Of a stretch of DNA of 64,000 bases, positions 15,210 through 24,547 are shown piece after piece; positions within the stretch are counted from its first letter, which is position 1, and every line of letters starts with the position of its first letter. Under the pieces are notes generated by a model that saw only the letters and a program-made list of their open reading frames with translations, did no database searches and had not been told where the DNA came from. The translations under genes were made by a program, and so were the position numbers. This DNA comes from a virus. The stretch lies in the IMG/VR virus record IMGVR_UViG_3300047121_000347, positions 1 to 64,000 of that record. One strand, written 5' to 3'.

Positions 15210-18200
15210 ATGGCGCTCGAACAAGCACGTATGTTTATGGAGCCAGAAGAAACTGATGACCTGCGGGTTTTAGCAGCGCCGGGTGCTTTGCAATCTGCTG
15301 CTCCTGCAAGTTCCGCAGCCTCATCTCAAGCGGCGGCTGGGCCAAGACTAGGTTCTGATTTAACAGACTTGTCTAATGAAACTGAAGCAGTGACCGGAGT
15401 CAAGCCTGGCGTTGACTTTAGGGCGCCAACGACATTTGCAGAGAACTATCTGATGGGCGTTGATCCGACGTTCCAGCAAAAGTTTTTCAAGCCAGGTTCA
15501 TCAGATCGTTACACAGGAACCTTCGTCAATACTTATCGTGTCGCTGACGGCAAGATGGTGCCCATTGAGGCGACCCCGGCTGACATTGCCAAGGGTGACG
15601 TTATCTTTTATGTGGGCGGCGCACCAGGTTCTGAATATGCAGGCGAAAGTCGTGTTGGCCAGGCTTATACGATCAAGGATGGAGCGCTCACGCCAGTAGG
15701 CGGAGCATCGTCATATAAAGCTCCCGAGAAAACGCCCTTCTTTAAGGAATTCCTGCTTGAAGGCGTATTACCCATGGTGCTTGCCGCTGCGGGTCCCGCA
15801 GGCCTTTTTGAGGGTCTTGGCGGGGCATTATCTGGCGGTGCTTTAACCGGGTCTGCTGCCTCATCCCTTGGCAGTGGCGCATTCAACCTTGGCTCTCAAA
15901 TACTGGCCGGAAAAGATCCAATTGATGCATTAAAGAGCACGGCTTTAAGTTATGGCGCTGGGCAAATTGCCAACCAACTTAACTCAATGCTTCCTCAAGA
16001 GCTTGGCTCTGTCGGCAGGCAGGCAGTCTCTCAGCTTATTACAACAGGAAAGATAAACCCTTTATCACTTGCAACGACCGCAGGTGTTGATTTTGCTGCT
16101 GATACGCTAGCCCAAGAAACAGGCATCAGCAAAGCAAGCGCAGGGCAGCTGATCCGCAGCGGTTTGCAACTTGCGCAGGGTAACCAAACCGGCGCATTGT
16201 CTTCATTAATATCTTCGGGTGCATTGTCTGGCACAGGAACCAAACCAACCGGCGGCCTAGCAGACTACGGCGACATCAATACGCAGGGTCAAGAACGCGG
16301 TGTTAATGAGCGCACATATAGCGAGGGCGTATACGACGCGCTGCTTGGCGCTTTATCAGGCGCTCAGGGAGAGCAATCGTTGGCCGACAAAGAACAAGTC
16401 GCCGGTCTTCCGTTGCTTGGCGGCGTAATTGCCGGTCATTTGGGCGCCGGGCTCAAGCTTAACGAATTACTCAAGGCTCGCGGTGTAACCAAAGAACTTA
16501 ACGACCCAACACTAACTTCCGAATTAAAAACGCCCGAGGAAAAGGCGCTTTATAACGAATGGTATAAATCGACGATCGGAAAATGGGACCCCGCAACCGG
16601 TTCGACGCAGATCACGCTTAACAAGCCAGCCGATCAGTCTTTGACGGTTCAGTCCAGTCGTGTTCCTTCTGGTTTTACATACAACGACTTTACGCAAAGT
16701 TTTCCTTACGTCGATGAGTTTGGCGACGTACATTATGTTGACAAAAAAGACCTCAACATCGATCCAGAACTCAAGTGGCTTAAAGAGATTTATTTCCCCG
16801 AGCCCATTACGATTGATACTGAGTTTGATATCGCCGACCCTATAAAAGTTAAAACAAAACTTAGCACTTCAAGCAGTTCTCAGTCGGATAGCTCTCAATC
16901 AGATAGTTCTCAGCTGACTGACTCTCAACTTACGAACCTTACGAGCGGTTTAGACGCTTCTCAACTCAAGTCTAGCTCAACCAGCAGTGGTCTGAGCGGT
17001 CTGACTGCTGATAGCGGCGGCACTCCTTCAGGCGGTACTCCTGGTGGCGAGACTCCTGGCGGAGGAACAACTGGCGGAGAAACCGCCGGAGGTGACCTGC
17101 AGCCAACCCAAGCCGAAGTCATGAAGAAACTTGGCGACGAATTGCTCGCCCAAGGAAAATCACAGGAAGAGGTCGCCAATGAGTTAAATCGTCAGCTTGA
17201 AGGCACCAATCTTCGGGCTGGTTTTAAGGTGGTTAACGGTCAGCCAAGCACGAATATCTACGAGAGCAAAGTTGTAGACCGCACAAGAAGTGGCGAAGAC
17301 TACGCGGCGATCAGAAGCGGTCTATCTCAGAAGTTCAGTGATGGCAAAACGGCGGCTCAAGACCTTGCCGCTGACATCAACACAAGAATGCGCACGGCTA
17401 ACGGCATCGTTTACGACACGATGGAAGAGGCAATCAGGGCGCGTAATCCCGGCGAAGCTACAGGACCCTCCGGAGATCGGCCCAAGGCTTCTGACTACGC
17501 ATATCAATACGTTTTCAACAAGGTCTACGGTCGTCCTGGTACCGAAGACGAGCTTAAGTATGCAAGAACCCGATCCATATCAGAGCTTGAAAGCGACCTT
17601 AGTGGTTTTTTGAGCGATTGGAAAAGCTCTCAACCTGCTGGGGGAGGCACCACGGGTGAGAACACCGCAGACACGGGAACACCGGTTAATGTAGAAACAG
17701 GGACGTCAGGGGTTTCAGGCGAATCAGGTGTATCCGGAACCTCAGGGGTTTCGGGTTTTAGCGGAGTTTCTGGCCAATCGGGAACCTCAGGAATTTCAGG
17801 GTTCTCAGGTAGTTCGGGAGCTTCTGGGTTTTCTGGGGTATCTGGGCTTTCAGGGGCTTCTGGGTTTTCTGGGGTTTCAGGTCAATCGGGAGTCTCGGGC
17901 TTTAGCGGTTTTTCAGGCGAGTCTGGAACTTCTGGATTTTCAGGATTCTCTGGCGAATCTGGTGCTTCGGGGTGGTCGGGTGTCTCTGGCGAATCGGGAG
18001 TATCTGGATTCTCAGGTATGTCTGGCGAATCGGGCACCTCAGGCTTTAGCGGCTTTTCTGGTGAATCTGGGGTATCTGGGTTTTCTGGTTTTAGCGGATT
18101 GTCAGGCGACTCTGGTTTCAGTGGCGCGTCAGGGGTTTCTGGTACGTCTGGCTTTAGCGGCTTTTCTGGTGAGTCGGGCATTTCGGGCTACTCGGGAGCC

Positions 18201-19139
18201 TCAGGGGTTTCTGGCATATCAGGGTTTAGCGGGTTCTCTGGGGTGTCAGGCGAGTCGGGATCTTCCGGCTACAGCGGCGCTTCTGGTGTGTCGGGTTTTA
18301 GCGGAACCTCCGGCATTTCGGGCGAATCAGGGTTTTCAGGGTTTTCCGGAGTATCTGGAGTTTCGGGTTTCTCCGGAACGTCAGGGGTGTCAGGTAAGTC
18401 AGGCTTTAGCGGATTTTCCGGAGTGTCTGGGGTCAGCGGAGTTTCTGGATTTTCAGGGTTCTCCGGGGCTGCCGGCCGAGATGGTAAAGCGGTTTATGCG
18501 CCCGCAGCAGTGGTTAGCTCAATCGCTGCCGCTCCAGCTGCTATTGACTGGCTCGGGCAGCGCATGTTGGAATCCAAAACCCGAGGCGGCTATCAAGACC
18601 CCTTGGCGGAGTTTCGAGCCCTGCAGCAAGATATCGAAAAAGAATCTTTACTGAAACAATTACAGCCCGAGTTGGCTAATGTACTTGCGGAGCGTAACGC
18701 CATGCCTTATTACTCCTACGGCCAGGAGCCGCCTATTGAAGACGTGTTGGGCTTGCCCGGCGGGGAATCTTCAAGCTATAATGAGTCGGATTACGTTCCG
18801 ATGTTCAAAGCTGGCGGAAAAGTATCCCCTCTGAACATTCAAATGATGTATGCCAAAGGTGGGCACGCTCGTGAAGATTTCCGCGACGGTAAGCATGTGG
18901 CTGGACCCGGTGACGGGCAGTCGGATGATATTCCGGCGTGGTTGGCGGACGGAGAGTTTGTGTTCCCAGCCGACGTGGTCAGCGCGTTGGGTAATGGGTC
19001 AACCAAGGCCGGAACCGAAAAGCTCTACGATATGATGCACGAAATTCGAGCACGGGCACGGTCCTCGAAGGAAAAAGACCTACCCCCTCCGGCACATAAG
19101 TCGCCGCTCGATTACCTTAAAACTAAGAAAGGTAAATAA
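15210..19139 (+). CDS. Large virion protein with Gly-X-Ser collagen-like region
   Basis: A 1309-residue protein. I place the start at ATG 15210, one base after the previous stop. Residues 1-190 are mixed; residues about 195-420 are Ala/Gly/Leu-rich and could form hydrophobic helices (GLFEGLGGALSGGALTGSAAS). Residues about 550-620 are Ser/Gln-rich low complexity. Residues about 750-790 (VFNKVYGRPGTEDEL) recall DUF4214-like segments. Residues 831-1092 are uninterrupted Gly-X-Ser triplets. The C-terminal 100 residues carry the phage motif SDDIPAWLADGEFVFPADVV and KAGTEKLYDMMHEIRARAR. It is probably an internal virion or tail-associated protein ejected or displayed with the tail; the collagen-like part suggests an extended trimeric stalk. 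Confidence 0.7.
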   Translation: MALEQARMFMEPEETDDLRVLAAPGALQSAAPASSAASSQAAAGPRLGSDLTDLSNETEAVTGVKPGVDFRAPTTFAENYLMGVDPTFQQKFFKPGSSDRYTGTFVNTYRVADGKMVPIEATPADIAKGDVIFYVGGAPGSEYAGESRVGQAYTIKDGALTPVGGASSYKAPEKTPFFKEFLLEGVLPMVLAAAGPAGLFEGLGGALSGGALTGSAASSLGSGAFNLGSQILAGKDPIDALKSTALSYGAGQIANQLNSMLPQELGSVGRQAVSQLITTGKINPLSLATTAGVDFAADTLAQETGISKASAGQLIRSGLQLAQGNQTGALSSLISSGALSGTGTKPTGGLADYGDINTQGQERGVNERTYSEGVYDALLGALSGAQGEQSLADKEQVAGLPLLGGVIAGHLGAGLKLNELLKARGVTKELNDPTLTSELKTPEEKALYNEWYKSTIGKWDPATGSTQITLNKPADQSLTVQSSRVPSGFTYNDFTQSFPYVDEFGDVHYVDKKDLNIDPELKWLKEIYFPEPITIDTEFDIADPIKVKTKLSTSSSSQSDSSQSDSSQLTDSQLTNLTSGLDASQLKSSSTSSGLSGLTADSGGTPSGGTPGGETPGGGTTGGETAGGDLQPTQAEVMKKLGDELLAQGKSQEEVANELNRQLEGTNLRAGFKVVNGQPSTNIYESKVVDRTRSGEDYAAIRSGLSQKFSDGKTAAQDLAADINTRMRTANGIVYDTMEEAIRARNPGEATGPSGDRPKASDYAYQYVFNKVYGRPGTEDELKYARTRSISELESDLSGFLSDWKSSQPAGGGTTGENTADTGTPVNVETGTSGVSGESGVSGTSGVSGFSGVSGQSGTSGISGFSGSSGASGFSGVSGLSGASGFSGVSGQSGVSGFSGFSGESGTSGFSGFSGESGASGWSGVSGESGVSGFSGMSGESGTSGFSGFSGESGVSGFSGFSGLSGDSGFSGASGVSGTSGFSGFSGESGISGYSGASGVSGISGFSGFSGVSGESGSSGYSGASGVSGFSGTSGISGESGFSGFSGVSGVSGFSGTSGVSGKSGFSGFSGVSGVSGVSGFSGFSGAAGRDGKAVYAPAAVVSSIAAAPAAIDWLGQRMLESKTRGGYQDPLAEFRALQQDIEKESLLKQLQPELANVLAERNAMPYYSYGQEPPIEDVLGLPGGESSSYNESDYVPMFKAGGKVSPLNIQMMYAKGGHAREDFRDGKHVAGPGDGQSDDIPAWLADGEFVFPADVVSALGNGSTKAGTEKLYDMMHEIRARARSSKEKDLPPPAHKSPLDYLKTKKGK
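17700..18487 (+). repeat. Tandem 9-bp coding repeat (Gly-X-Ser triplets)
   Basis: About 87 consecutive Gly-X-Ser codon triplets, with X most often Phe, Val, Glu, Thr, Ala or Ile and no proline. The DNA repeats are degenerate (GGN TCN and AGC used for Ser), so the protein pattern is kept while the bases drift. The order of X shows a higher level of repetition such as GFSGFSGESG. Confidence 0.9.
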
Positions 19140-19141
19140 TC

Positions 19142-20188
19142 ATGGCCGGATTGTTTGAAGGCTCCGCCCCGGATCCCGTAGCTCTAACTAAGACCTCGGC
19201 CGCGAAAGCGCCGGAGTATCTCACCAATTACCTTACTTCGCTGTCACAGGCTGGTATGGGTGCGTTGGGCACAGTAACTCCCGGAACACCGGCCACTGAC
19301 ACGACTCCGGGCACCGCACCCACGGTCACTCCGTTTACTGGTCAGCAGTTGGTATCCGAGCTGCCTGATTTTTACAAGACCCTAATGACCCCCGCCGCAG
19401 GCGCAAACCTGCCAGGGCTGGCTAATCTGACCCGTTATCAAGACCCCATGACGCAAGCCTTAACGGCCGGAAAATCTGCAATGGAGGTCGGGGGTACAGA
19501 TATTTCAAAGTTCTATGACCCTTATCAAAAGCAAGTCATAGATGAAATGCAGAAGCAGTCTGACATCAACGTGCAGCGTAACGTGCTACCTGCGCTCAAA
19601 GCGTTGGGTGTGATGGGTGGTGCGGGAGGCTTTGGAAGCAGCCGCACTGGCGCGATAGGCGGCCAAGCACTGGCTGATATTGCATCTAATTTGCAGGCTC
19701 AGCAGACCGCTGCCCGTTCGAAAGGATTTCAAACCGCACTGGACGCTGCGCTCAAAGAACAAGGCCAGCAGGCCTCCGCCGCGAGCGCGTTGTCCGGCCT
19801 AGGTGCGCAGGAGCAAACCGCCGCCACTTCCGGAATAAAAACACTCGCTGACGTAGGCGCATCCAAGCTGGCTTATGATCAATCTCAACTTGAAGCACCG
19901 CTCAAACGAGCCTTAAATGTAGCTGAGATCATGCGCGGTTATACCTACCCAACCAGTTCGACCGAGACCGCAGAGACCTTACCCACCAATTTTAGTCCTT
20001 CGGTGCTTCAACAGATCGCCGGACTTGGCACATTGGTCGGGGCAGCGTTCCCGGCAGGTGGTCAAGGCGTGGGTAACAAAATTATCGGTGCTTTGGAAAA
20101 GATCTTTGGCGGAGTTAACAGTAGCGGGACTTACACCCCTTCGGAAGGTGACAACATGCTGAGCGACCTTGCAGATTTCGGCGGTTAA
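19142..20188 (+). CDS. Ejection/internal virion-type protein
   Basis: A 348-residue Ala/Gln/Gly-rich protein. After a Pro/Thr-rich linker (residues 45-65) it has YDPYQKQVIDEMQKQSDINVQRNVLPALKA at about 125-160, a glycine hinge (GVMGGAGGFGSSRTG), and a long helix with many Ala/Gln (LADIASNLQAQQTAARSKGFQTALDAALKEQGQQ). Such helices plus hinges are usual in podovirus proteins ejected into the cell ahead of DNA. It starts 2 bases after the previous stop and is followed 2 bases later by the next gene. The family is widespread in uncultured phages but not functionally named. Confidence 0.65.
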   Translation: MAGLFEGSAPDPVALTKTSAAKAPEYLTNYLTSLSQAGMGALGTVTPGTPATDTTPGTAPTVTPFTGQQLVSELPDFYKTLMTPAAGANLPGLANLTRYQDPMTQALTAGKSAMEVGGTDISKFYDPYQKQVIDEMQKQSDINVQRNVLPALKALGVMGGAGGFGSSRTGAIGGQALADIASNLQAQQTAARSKGFQTALDAALKEQGQQASAASALSGLGAQEQTAATSGIKTLADVGASKLAYDQSQLEAPLKRALNVAEIMRGYTYPTSSTETAETLPTNFSPSVLQQIAGLGTLVGAAFPAGGQGVGNKIIGALEKIFGGVNSSGTYTPSEGDNMLSDLADFGG

Positions 20189-20190
20189 TC

Positions 20191-21801
20191 ATGACTACTT
20201 CCAAAGGTGCTTTGCAAGCCCCCTCGCTCTACGCTGAAACACCGACTGAAAAGAAAAGTTTAGAAGACTTTTTACGTATTCAGGAAGAACTCGAAACAGC
20301 GCTAACCAACCGGCAGCAGATGTTCGACCCGGTGCTGCTCGCGATGGCGCAGGGGTTTCTCGCCCCAACCAAGACGGGCAAATTCGGCGAGGCGCTCGGA
20401 AACGTAGCCGCGCAGGTCGCTCCCGCTCAGCAGGCCGAAGAAAAGCGCATTCTAGAAAACATCGCGATGCGTAAAGACCTCGCAGCGGCTAAGCTCGGCG
20501 CTCAGCAGGCTTCCCGCGATGAGGCTATGTTGCGCGGAATGCTCAAACCGCCCACGGCTGCCCCGGCGGCCGAAGGCGCGGCAACCCCCGCAGCCCCGGT
20601 TGAAGGAGCCCCTGCGGCCGAGCCGGTTGCGGGTGCGCCGTTAGCGCCCAGACCCGCTGAGGCTCAGGCGACCGCTGCTCCCGTACGAGGCCTTCAGGAA
20701 GGCTCTACGCTTGATCAACTCACTGGCCCTCAGCTGAGTGCGATGGCTATAAGTAACAACCCACGGGTTCAGGCGTTGGCGAAGTTTGTTTTAAACCTGC
20801 GCGAAGATGAGCGTAAAAACCTCATGGTAGTGGGTGGTAACCTTGTCGACGCTCGCACAAGAGAAGTGGTGTTCACGGGTGCGGAAGAGCAGAAACCTTA
20901 CAGCTTCCCCGGCATAGAAGGCCGGTTTCCAATGACACCTTCTGAGTACAAGAAAATTGTTGCTCAAGTGGGTAATTTGACCGGCGAAGCACAAGCGCAG
21001 AAGATCAAAGACATACTCAAAGGGCGGCAGACTCTGGAAGACCAAGAGGCTGCTAGCGAGCGGTCTAGAGAACGCGCTAAAGGTGACGTCAGACTTGAAG
21101 AGTCGATTCTCGCAGACGCTAAGGTTGCGCCCGATCTCATCCGCAGCGCTGATACGCTCATTCAGCTGGCTAGTAACCCGAACACTAAACGCACATTCGG
21201 CATTCTGGCTCAGTCGGGGTTCCTCGGTGCGTTGGGGCAGCTGGGTGAAAATACGCTGCGTGTCGGTTCTTACAACATCGGCATTCCCTCGATCGAGCAG
21301 GCCATCCGCACCGCCACCCGCACACCGGCTGAAATACGCGCCGCTGAGATAGCCTCCGCCGCTTCGACCACATTGGAGTTGAACTTCCGCCAGTTGTTCT
21401 ACAAAGGGCAGGGTAATGTTTCAAACATGGAGGCTGAGACGATTCGGCAACTGGGCGGGTCTGTAAAAGACACCCCAGAGGGTATAGTCGCCAAGGCGCA
21501 GCTGATCAAGCTGCGTTCTGAGTTTGACCGCAAGGCGGCCGACATCTTCCGCGCTGCGCAAAAACGTGGCGTCAGCGTACGTGACTTCAAAGACACCGAT
21601 GAGTATAAAACGGCGGTCAAGGAGTACGATGACGCTATTCAGACCGTTCGCGACTCGATTATGAACTTTCAACCTCCGGCCGGTGGGGCGCCTGCGGGTG
21701 GTCGTCCGGCACCGGCCGCTGCTCGACCCGCTGAACGCACAATGCCTGACGGTAGCGTTTGGGCGTTGCAGCCCGACGGGTCGTATCGTAAAAAGAAGTA
21801 A
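20191..21801 (+). CDS. Ejection-type coiled-coil virion protein
   Basis: A 536-residue protein with helical, charged N-terminal third (EKKSLEDFLRIQEELETALTNRQQM; QAEEKRILENIAMRKDLAAAKL), an Ala/Pro linker at about residues 120-165, and a long alpha-helical C-terminal half (RRTATRTPAEIRAAEIAS-like, ELNFRQLFYKGQGNVSNME, IVAKAQLIKLRSEFDRKAADI). It ends with MPDGSVWALQPDGSYRKKK, a short strand motif often found at the ends of phage virion proteins. Placement between another ejection-type gene and a cell-wall enzyme supports a role in genome ejection, like T7 gp15; no sequence homology to it is claimed. Confidence 0.6.
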   Translation: MTTSKGALQAPSLYAETPTEKKSLEDFLRIQEELETALTNRQQMFDPVLLAMAQGFLAPTKTGKFGEALGNVAAQVAPAQQAEEKRILENIAMRKDLAAAKLGAQQASRDEAMLRGMLKPPTAAPAAEGAATPAAPVEGAPAAEPVAGAPLAPRPAEAQATAAPVRGLQEGSTLDQLTGPQLSAMAISNNPRVQALAKFVLNLREDERKNLMVVGGNLVDARTREVVFTGAEEQKPYSFPGIEGRFPMTPSEYKKIVAQVGNLTGEAQAQKIKDILKGRQTLEDQEAASERSRERAKGDVRLEESILADAKVAPDLIRSADTLIQLASNPNTKRTFGILAQSGFLGALGQLGENTLRVGSYNIGIPSIEQAIRTATRTPAEIRAAEIASAASTTLELNFRQLFYKGQGNVSNMEAETIRQLGGSVKDTPEGIVAKAQLIKLRSEFDRKAADIFRAAQKRGVSVRDFKDTDEYKTAVKEYDDAIQTVRDSIMNFQPPAGGAPAGGRPAPAAARPAERTMPDGSVWALQPDGSYRKKK

Positions 21802-21813
21802 GGAGCCCCATCG

Positions 21814-23154
21814 ATGAGTACGTTGGCTGAGTACAATAACAATCCGGGCAACTTACGCCCGCCGCAAGGGGTCAAATACGAAGGGCAAATAGGCGTTGAT
21901 GAGAACGGATTCGCTATCTTTGAAAATAAAGATTACGGACGCCGGGCACTCATCAACGACATCGAGATCAAGCTCAAGCGCGGTCTGAATAGTCCTGATA
22001 AATTTATCGATCGCTACGCCCCGCGTGGTAACGAGAACCCGCAGGAAGCCCAAGACAACTACAAGCTTTGGCTTGCGGGGTCGCTTGGTTTAGAAAGCAC
22101 TAATGATCCGTTCCCCAAAGACTCAGCCGAAAAGATAGCCGACGCCGTAGCGCAGTTTGAGAGCGGCACTTGGGGTAAACCCCCAGCGGCCGCACCCTCA
22201 ACGGAAGAAACCGGCAGCGGCCCGCCCACCGAGCAACAACGACGTGATAAACTCGTTGAAGAAGTTAAAGAGCTTCCCGGAAAAGTTGCTGAAGAATTTC
22301 CTACCGCCACTCGAGCTGCGTTTGACGTTGCGGGAATCAGCTTAGGCACGCAGGCGGGCAGGGAACTTGAAGCCGCCAGGCAACGTGCCGCCCAAGCCTC
22401 AGCTGACCTGCTACGGGGTTCGGCCCAGCCCGCCGCCCCAGCGACCGCCGCTCCTCCGCCGCCTATACCTACCGACCCCATGCACACCCGGCAGATGCAA
22501 GGCACTACGGAAGCAGGGACCACCGGCCGCGCCAGGCAGCAGACCTATAACGTCGGAACCTCTCAGCAGTCCGCCGCCGCTAAGCAGCAGGCCGAAGTCA
22601 TCGAACAGCTCAAACGCCAAGGTGTCGTGTCGGGCGACGCAAAGTCCCTGCTCGCAAAAGCACCCGGCCTGACCTCGACACCTTCAGGGGTGCTGTTGCC
22701 TTCAAGCCAGGTTTACGCTGATGTTCCGCCTACGCAGGGTACAACCTCCACGCCCCCGCCACCCCAGCAACGCCCTTCACCGTTGTCACGCGGTGCGCAG
22801 GCGCTCTCACGCGGAGTAAATATTGGGTACAGAGCGTTTCCCGGAGCAGCTGGTGCGCTAGCAGGCTTAGGAACCGCCGAGCTCGGGCAGCAGGCGTACA
22901 GCCGATTCTCAGAAGGTGACGTTCTGGGCGGCATTCTCGCGAGCGTTGGGGCCGGGAGCTCAGCGTTTTCGTTGTTTCCGTTTCCAGTAACCCGTGTGCC
23001 TTCGACGCTGTTAGCGGTTGCGTCGCCGTTGGCGCTGTTAGCTTACGATAAAATGAAAGAACGCGCAGTTTCTCAAGCCCAAGGGTATGGTGCGCTAGCC
23101 GCCGGGCGGCAACTCCCCGCACCGTCAATATACTCCGGCTTTACCAGTCCCTAA
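21814..23154 (+). CDS. Virion-associated peptidoglycan-processing protein
   Basis: A 446-residue protein whose N-terminal 120 residues match a phage family with the opening YNNNPGNLRPP, GFAIFENKDYGRRA, IDRYAPRGNENPQEAQDNY and an amphipathic end. This family is a lysozyme/transglycosylase-like domain found in virion proteins that open the wall during DNA entry. The rest is Ala/Pro/Gln-rich linker (125-330), then two hydrophobic stretches (about 345-375 and 385-420) that might insert in membrane. AAGGAG precedes ATG 21814. It is the last gene before a strong terminator. The catalytic Glu is not assigned with confidence. Confidence 0.75.
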   Translation: MSTLAEYNNNPGNLRPPQGVKYEGQIGVDENGFAIFENKDYGRRALINDIEIKLKRGLNSPDKFIDRYAPRGNENPQEAQDNYKLWLAGSLGLESTNDPFPKDSAEKIADAVAQFESGTWGKPPAAAPSTEETGSGPPTEQQRRDKLVEEVKELPGKVAEEFPTATRAAFDVAGISLGTQAGRELEAARQRAAQASADLLRGSAQPAAPATAAPPPPIPTDPMHTRQMQGTTEAGTTGRARQQTYNVGTSQQSAAAKQQAEVIEQLKRQGVVSGDAKSLLAKAPGLTSTPSGVLLPSSQVYADVPPTQGTTSTPPPPQQRPSPLSRGAQALSRGVNIGYRAFPGAAGALAGLGTAELGQQAYSRFSEGDVLGGILASVGAGSSAFSLFPFPVTRVPSTLLAVASPLALLAYDKMKERAVSQAQGYGALAAGRQLPAPSIYSGFTSP

Positions 23155-23197
23155 ACGCGGGGACTCCTCGTCGCCCTTACGTCCATGGGGGCGGCTT

Positions 23198-23233
23198 CCC
23201 CCGAACTGTTTCAGGTTCGGGGGTTTTTCTTTT
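23198..23233 (+). terminator. Rho-independent terminator after the rightward tail operon
   Basis: A 9-bp perfect stem CCCCCGAAC (23198-23206) and GTTCGGGGG (23215-23223) with an 8-base loop is followed by TTTTTCTTTTT. It sits 43 bases after the stop at 23154 and just before the convergent stop of the leftward RuvC gene at 23233. Very strong on the + strand; the - strand has no matching U-run. Confidence 0.93.
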
Positions 23234-23709
23234 TATTTGAACTGCTTCTCATAGAGCCACCGCGCCATGAGGAGCGCCTCGGCTCGGTCGGCGTACTTCT
23301 TAAGGTTGAGCGGCGCTTCGGGGTAGAGCCTGATTGCAAACGCTCGGCAGAGCTCTTTGTCAGAGCTCAGCCCGAAGTGCTTCTTCCAAGTCACGGGGGT
23401 TGTGTGCGTGAGGTCTAGGCGAACGGCGGCAACCGCTGCCCGAGCCACACCGAACGAGTCCCCCAGGCTGAAAACCGAACTCACCCCCTGGCCGGGCATA
23501 GCGTTTACGCGCTCAAGTGCAACCGCCACGTGATCGTCTGGCGCGGCGTACCGCCTGAGCATAGCGAGAAGCCCCGCTGCGTCAACTTCGCTCTTAACGC
23601 TGCCCGAACCCTTAGCGACGGTGGGCATGTCCTCTACGGCGACGAATCGTCCGTCTCTGAGCACCCCCACCGCCCCGCTCAAGCCGGGATCAATACCGAT
23701 AGTGATCAT
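23233..23709 (-). CDS. RuvC-like Holliday junction resolvase
   Basis: A 158-residue RNase H-fold endonuclease. The first strand IGIDPGLSGAVG carries the catalytic Asp; ALERVNAM supplies the Glu; the C-terminal helix YADRAEALLMARW gives the last acidic residues. These match the RuvC family, which cuts four-way junctions made in recombination and replication and can trim DNA before packaging. Start ATG 23709 overlaps the stop of the Cas4-like gene as ATGA. It is the last gene of the leftward unit and works with the neighbouring RecA-like ATPase, DUF669 and nuclease proteins. Confidence 0.9.
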   Translation of the reverse strand: MITIGIDPGLSGAVGVLRDGRFVAVEDMPTVAKGSGSVKSEVDAAGLLAMLRRYAAPDDHVAVALERVNAMPGQGVSSVFSLGDSFGVARAAVAAVRLDLTHTTPVTWKKHFGLSSDKELCRAFAIRLYPEAPLNLKKYADRAEALLMARWLYEKQFK

Positions 23710-24542
23710 AACGCCTCGTAGTGTTCGCACCCGGCCCGCTGCTCGTCGAGGGTGAGGGTGTGATTGTTAAGTTCGCACACCCAGCGGCCTTCCGGCCCTG
23801 GGGTGCACATACGGCACGTGCGGCAGTGGCGCAAAGGCTCAACCTCACGAGTGCATACGGCCCGCATGCTGCAGAACCTGCAACCGAAGCTCGTGCCGTC
23901 ATCGCTGATTCCGGCCGGGCGTAGTCGAGCCTCCGTGAGTTTGATGATTCGCGCTTTTAGCCGGCCCTGCTCGGCGGGGTCTTCCCGAATACGCTCGACG
24001 TAGAACTGCTCGTCGTCTTTGCAGACCGCCACATACAGCGCCCGCGTAAACCCGCCGAGCGCCATACTGATCTGAACCTGAGCGTAATGAGAAGGTTTTG
24101 AGCCGGCTACGCCTTTCTTCAACAGCGAACTGAAGCTGTTTTTGTTGTGCGTCTTCACCTCGAGCAGGTGCGGTTTATCGCTCTCAGGGACGTCCCTGAC
24201 CACACCGTCCACTTTCGTAATGAAGTGTCCGGTGGGGTCGCCGAACTCATACTGACGTCCGTCGGGTTGTTTGTCCCAGACCGCGAACCCCGCACGGCGC
24301 AAATCCGCTACGATTCGCGCCTCCTGAAGGTGCCCCGTCTCAAAAAGGCGATGAAGGCGTCCGTCAAACTGCTCACGGGCGAAACCTCGCCAGTTGAGCC
24401 ACACCTGACGAACGCACTCCTCGCCTATCCCCGACGAGCCAAGCCGCCCCAAGTACAGTTCAGAGTCTGCTTTCTCTTTTTGAATAGCGTCATAGATACG
24501 GCTAATGACTTGCTGCTCGGGTTTGGGCGGAATGGCTACCAC
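23706..24542 (-). CDS. Cas4-like PD-(D/E)XK exonuclease with Fe-S and extra Cys tail
   Basis: A 278-residue nuclease starting at GTG 24542. It has an early Cys (GEECVRQ, about residue 43), then the catalytic core with KVDGVVRDV and LLEVKTHNKNSF (D, E and K of PD-(D/E)XK), a QxxxY-like AQVQISMAL helix, and FGCRFCSMRAVC near residues 224-235. The N-terminal Cys plus this C-terminal triad fits the 4Fe-4S cluster of Cas4/AddB-type enzymes. A further Cys-rich tail (HCRTCRMC and later Cys/His) looks like an extra zinc-binding knuckle. It probably resects DNA ends for recombination. Confidence 0.83.
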   Translation of the reverse strand: MVAIPPKPEQQVISRIYDAIQKEKADSELYLGRLGSSGIGEECVRQVWLNWRGFAREQFDGRLHRLFETGHLQEARIVADLRRAGFAVWDKQPDGRQYEFGDPTGHFITKVDGVVRDVPESDKPHLLEVKTHNKNSFSSLLKKGVAGSKPSHYAQVQISMALGGFTRALYVAVCKDDEQFYVERIREDPAEQGRLKARIIKLTEARLRPAGISDDGTSFGCRFCSMRAVCTREVEPLRHCRTCRMCTPGPEGRWVCELNNHTLTLDEQRAGCEHYEAL

Positions 24543-24547
24543 GGCGC

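Noticed and set aside
17700-18487. CRISPR or satellite repeat
   Set aside because: The period is 9 bases, in frame with one large gene, and keeps a Gly-X-Ser code; it is a coding repeat.
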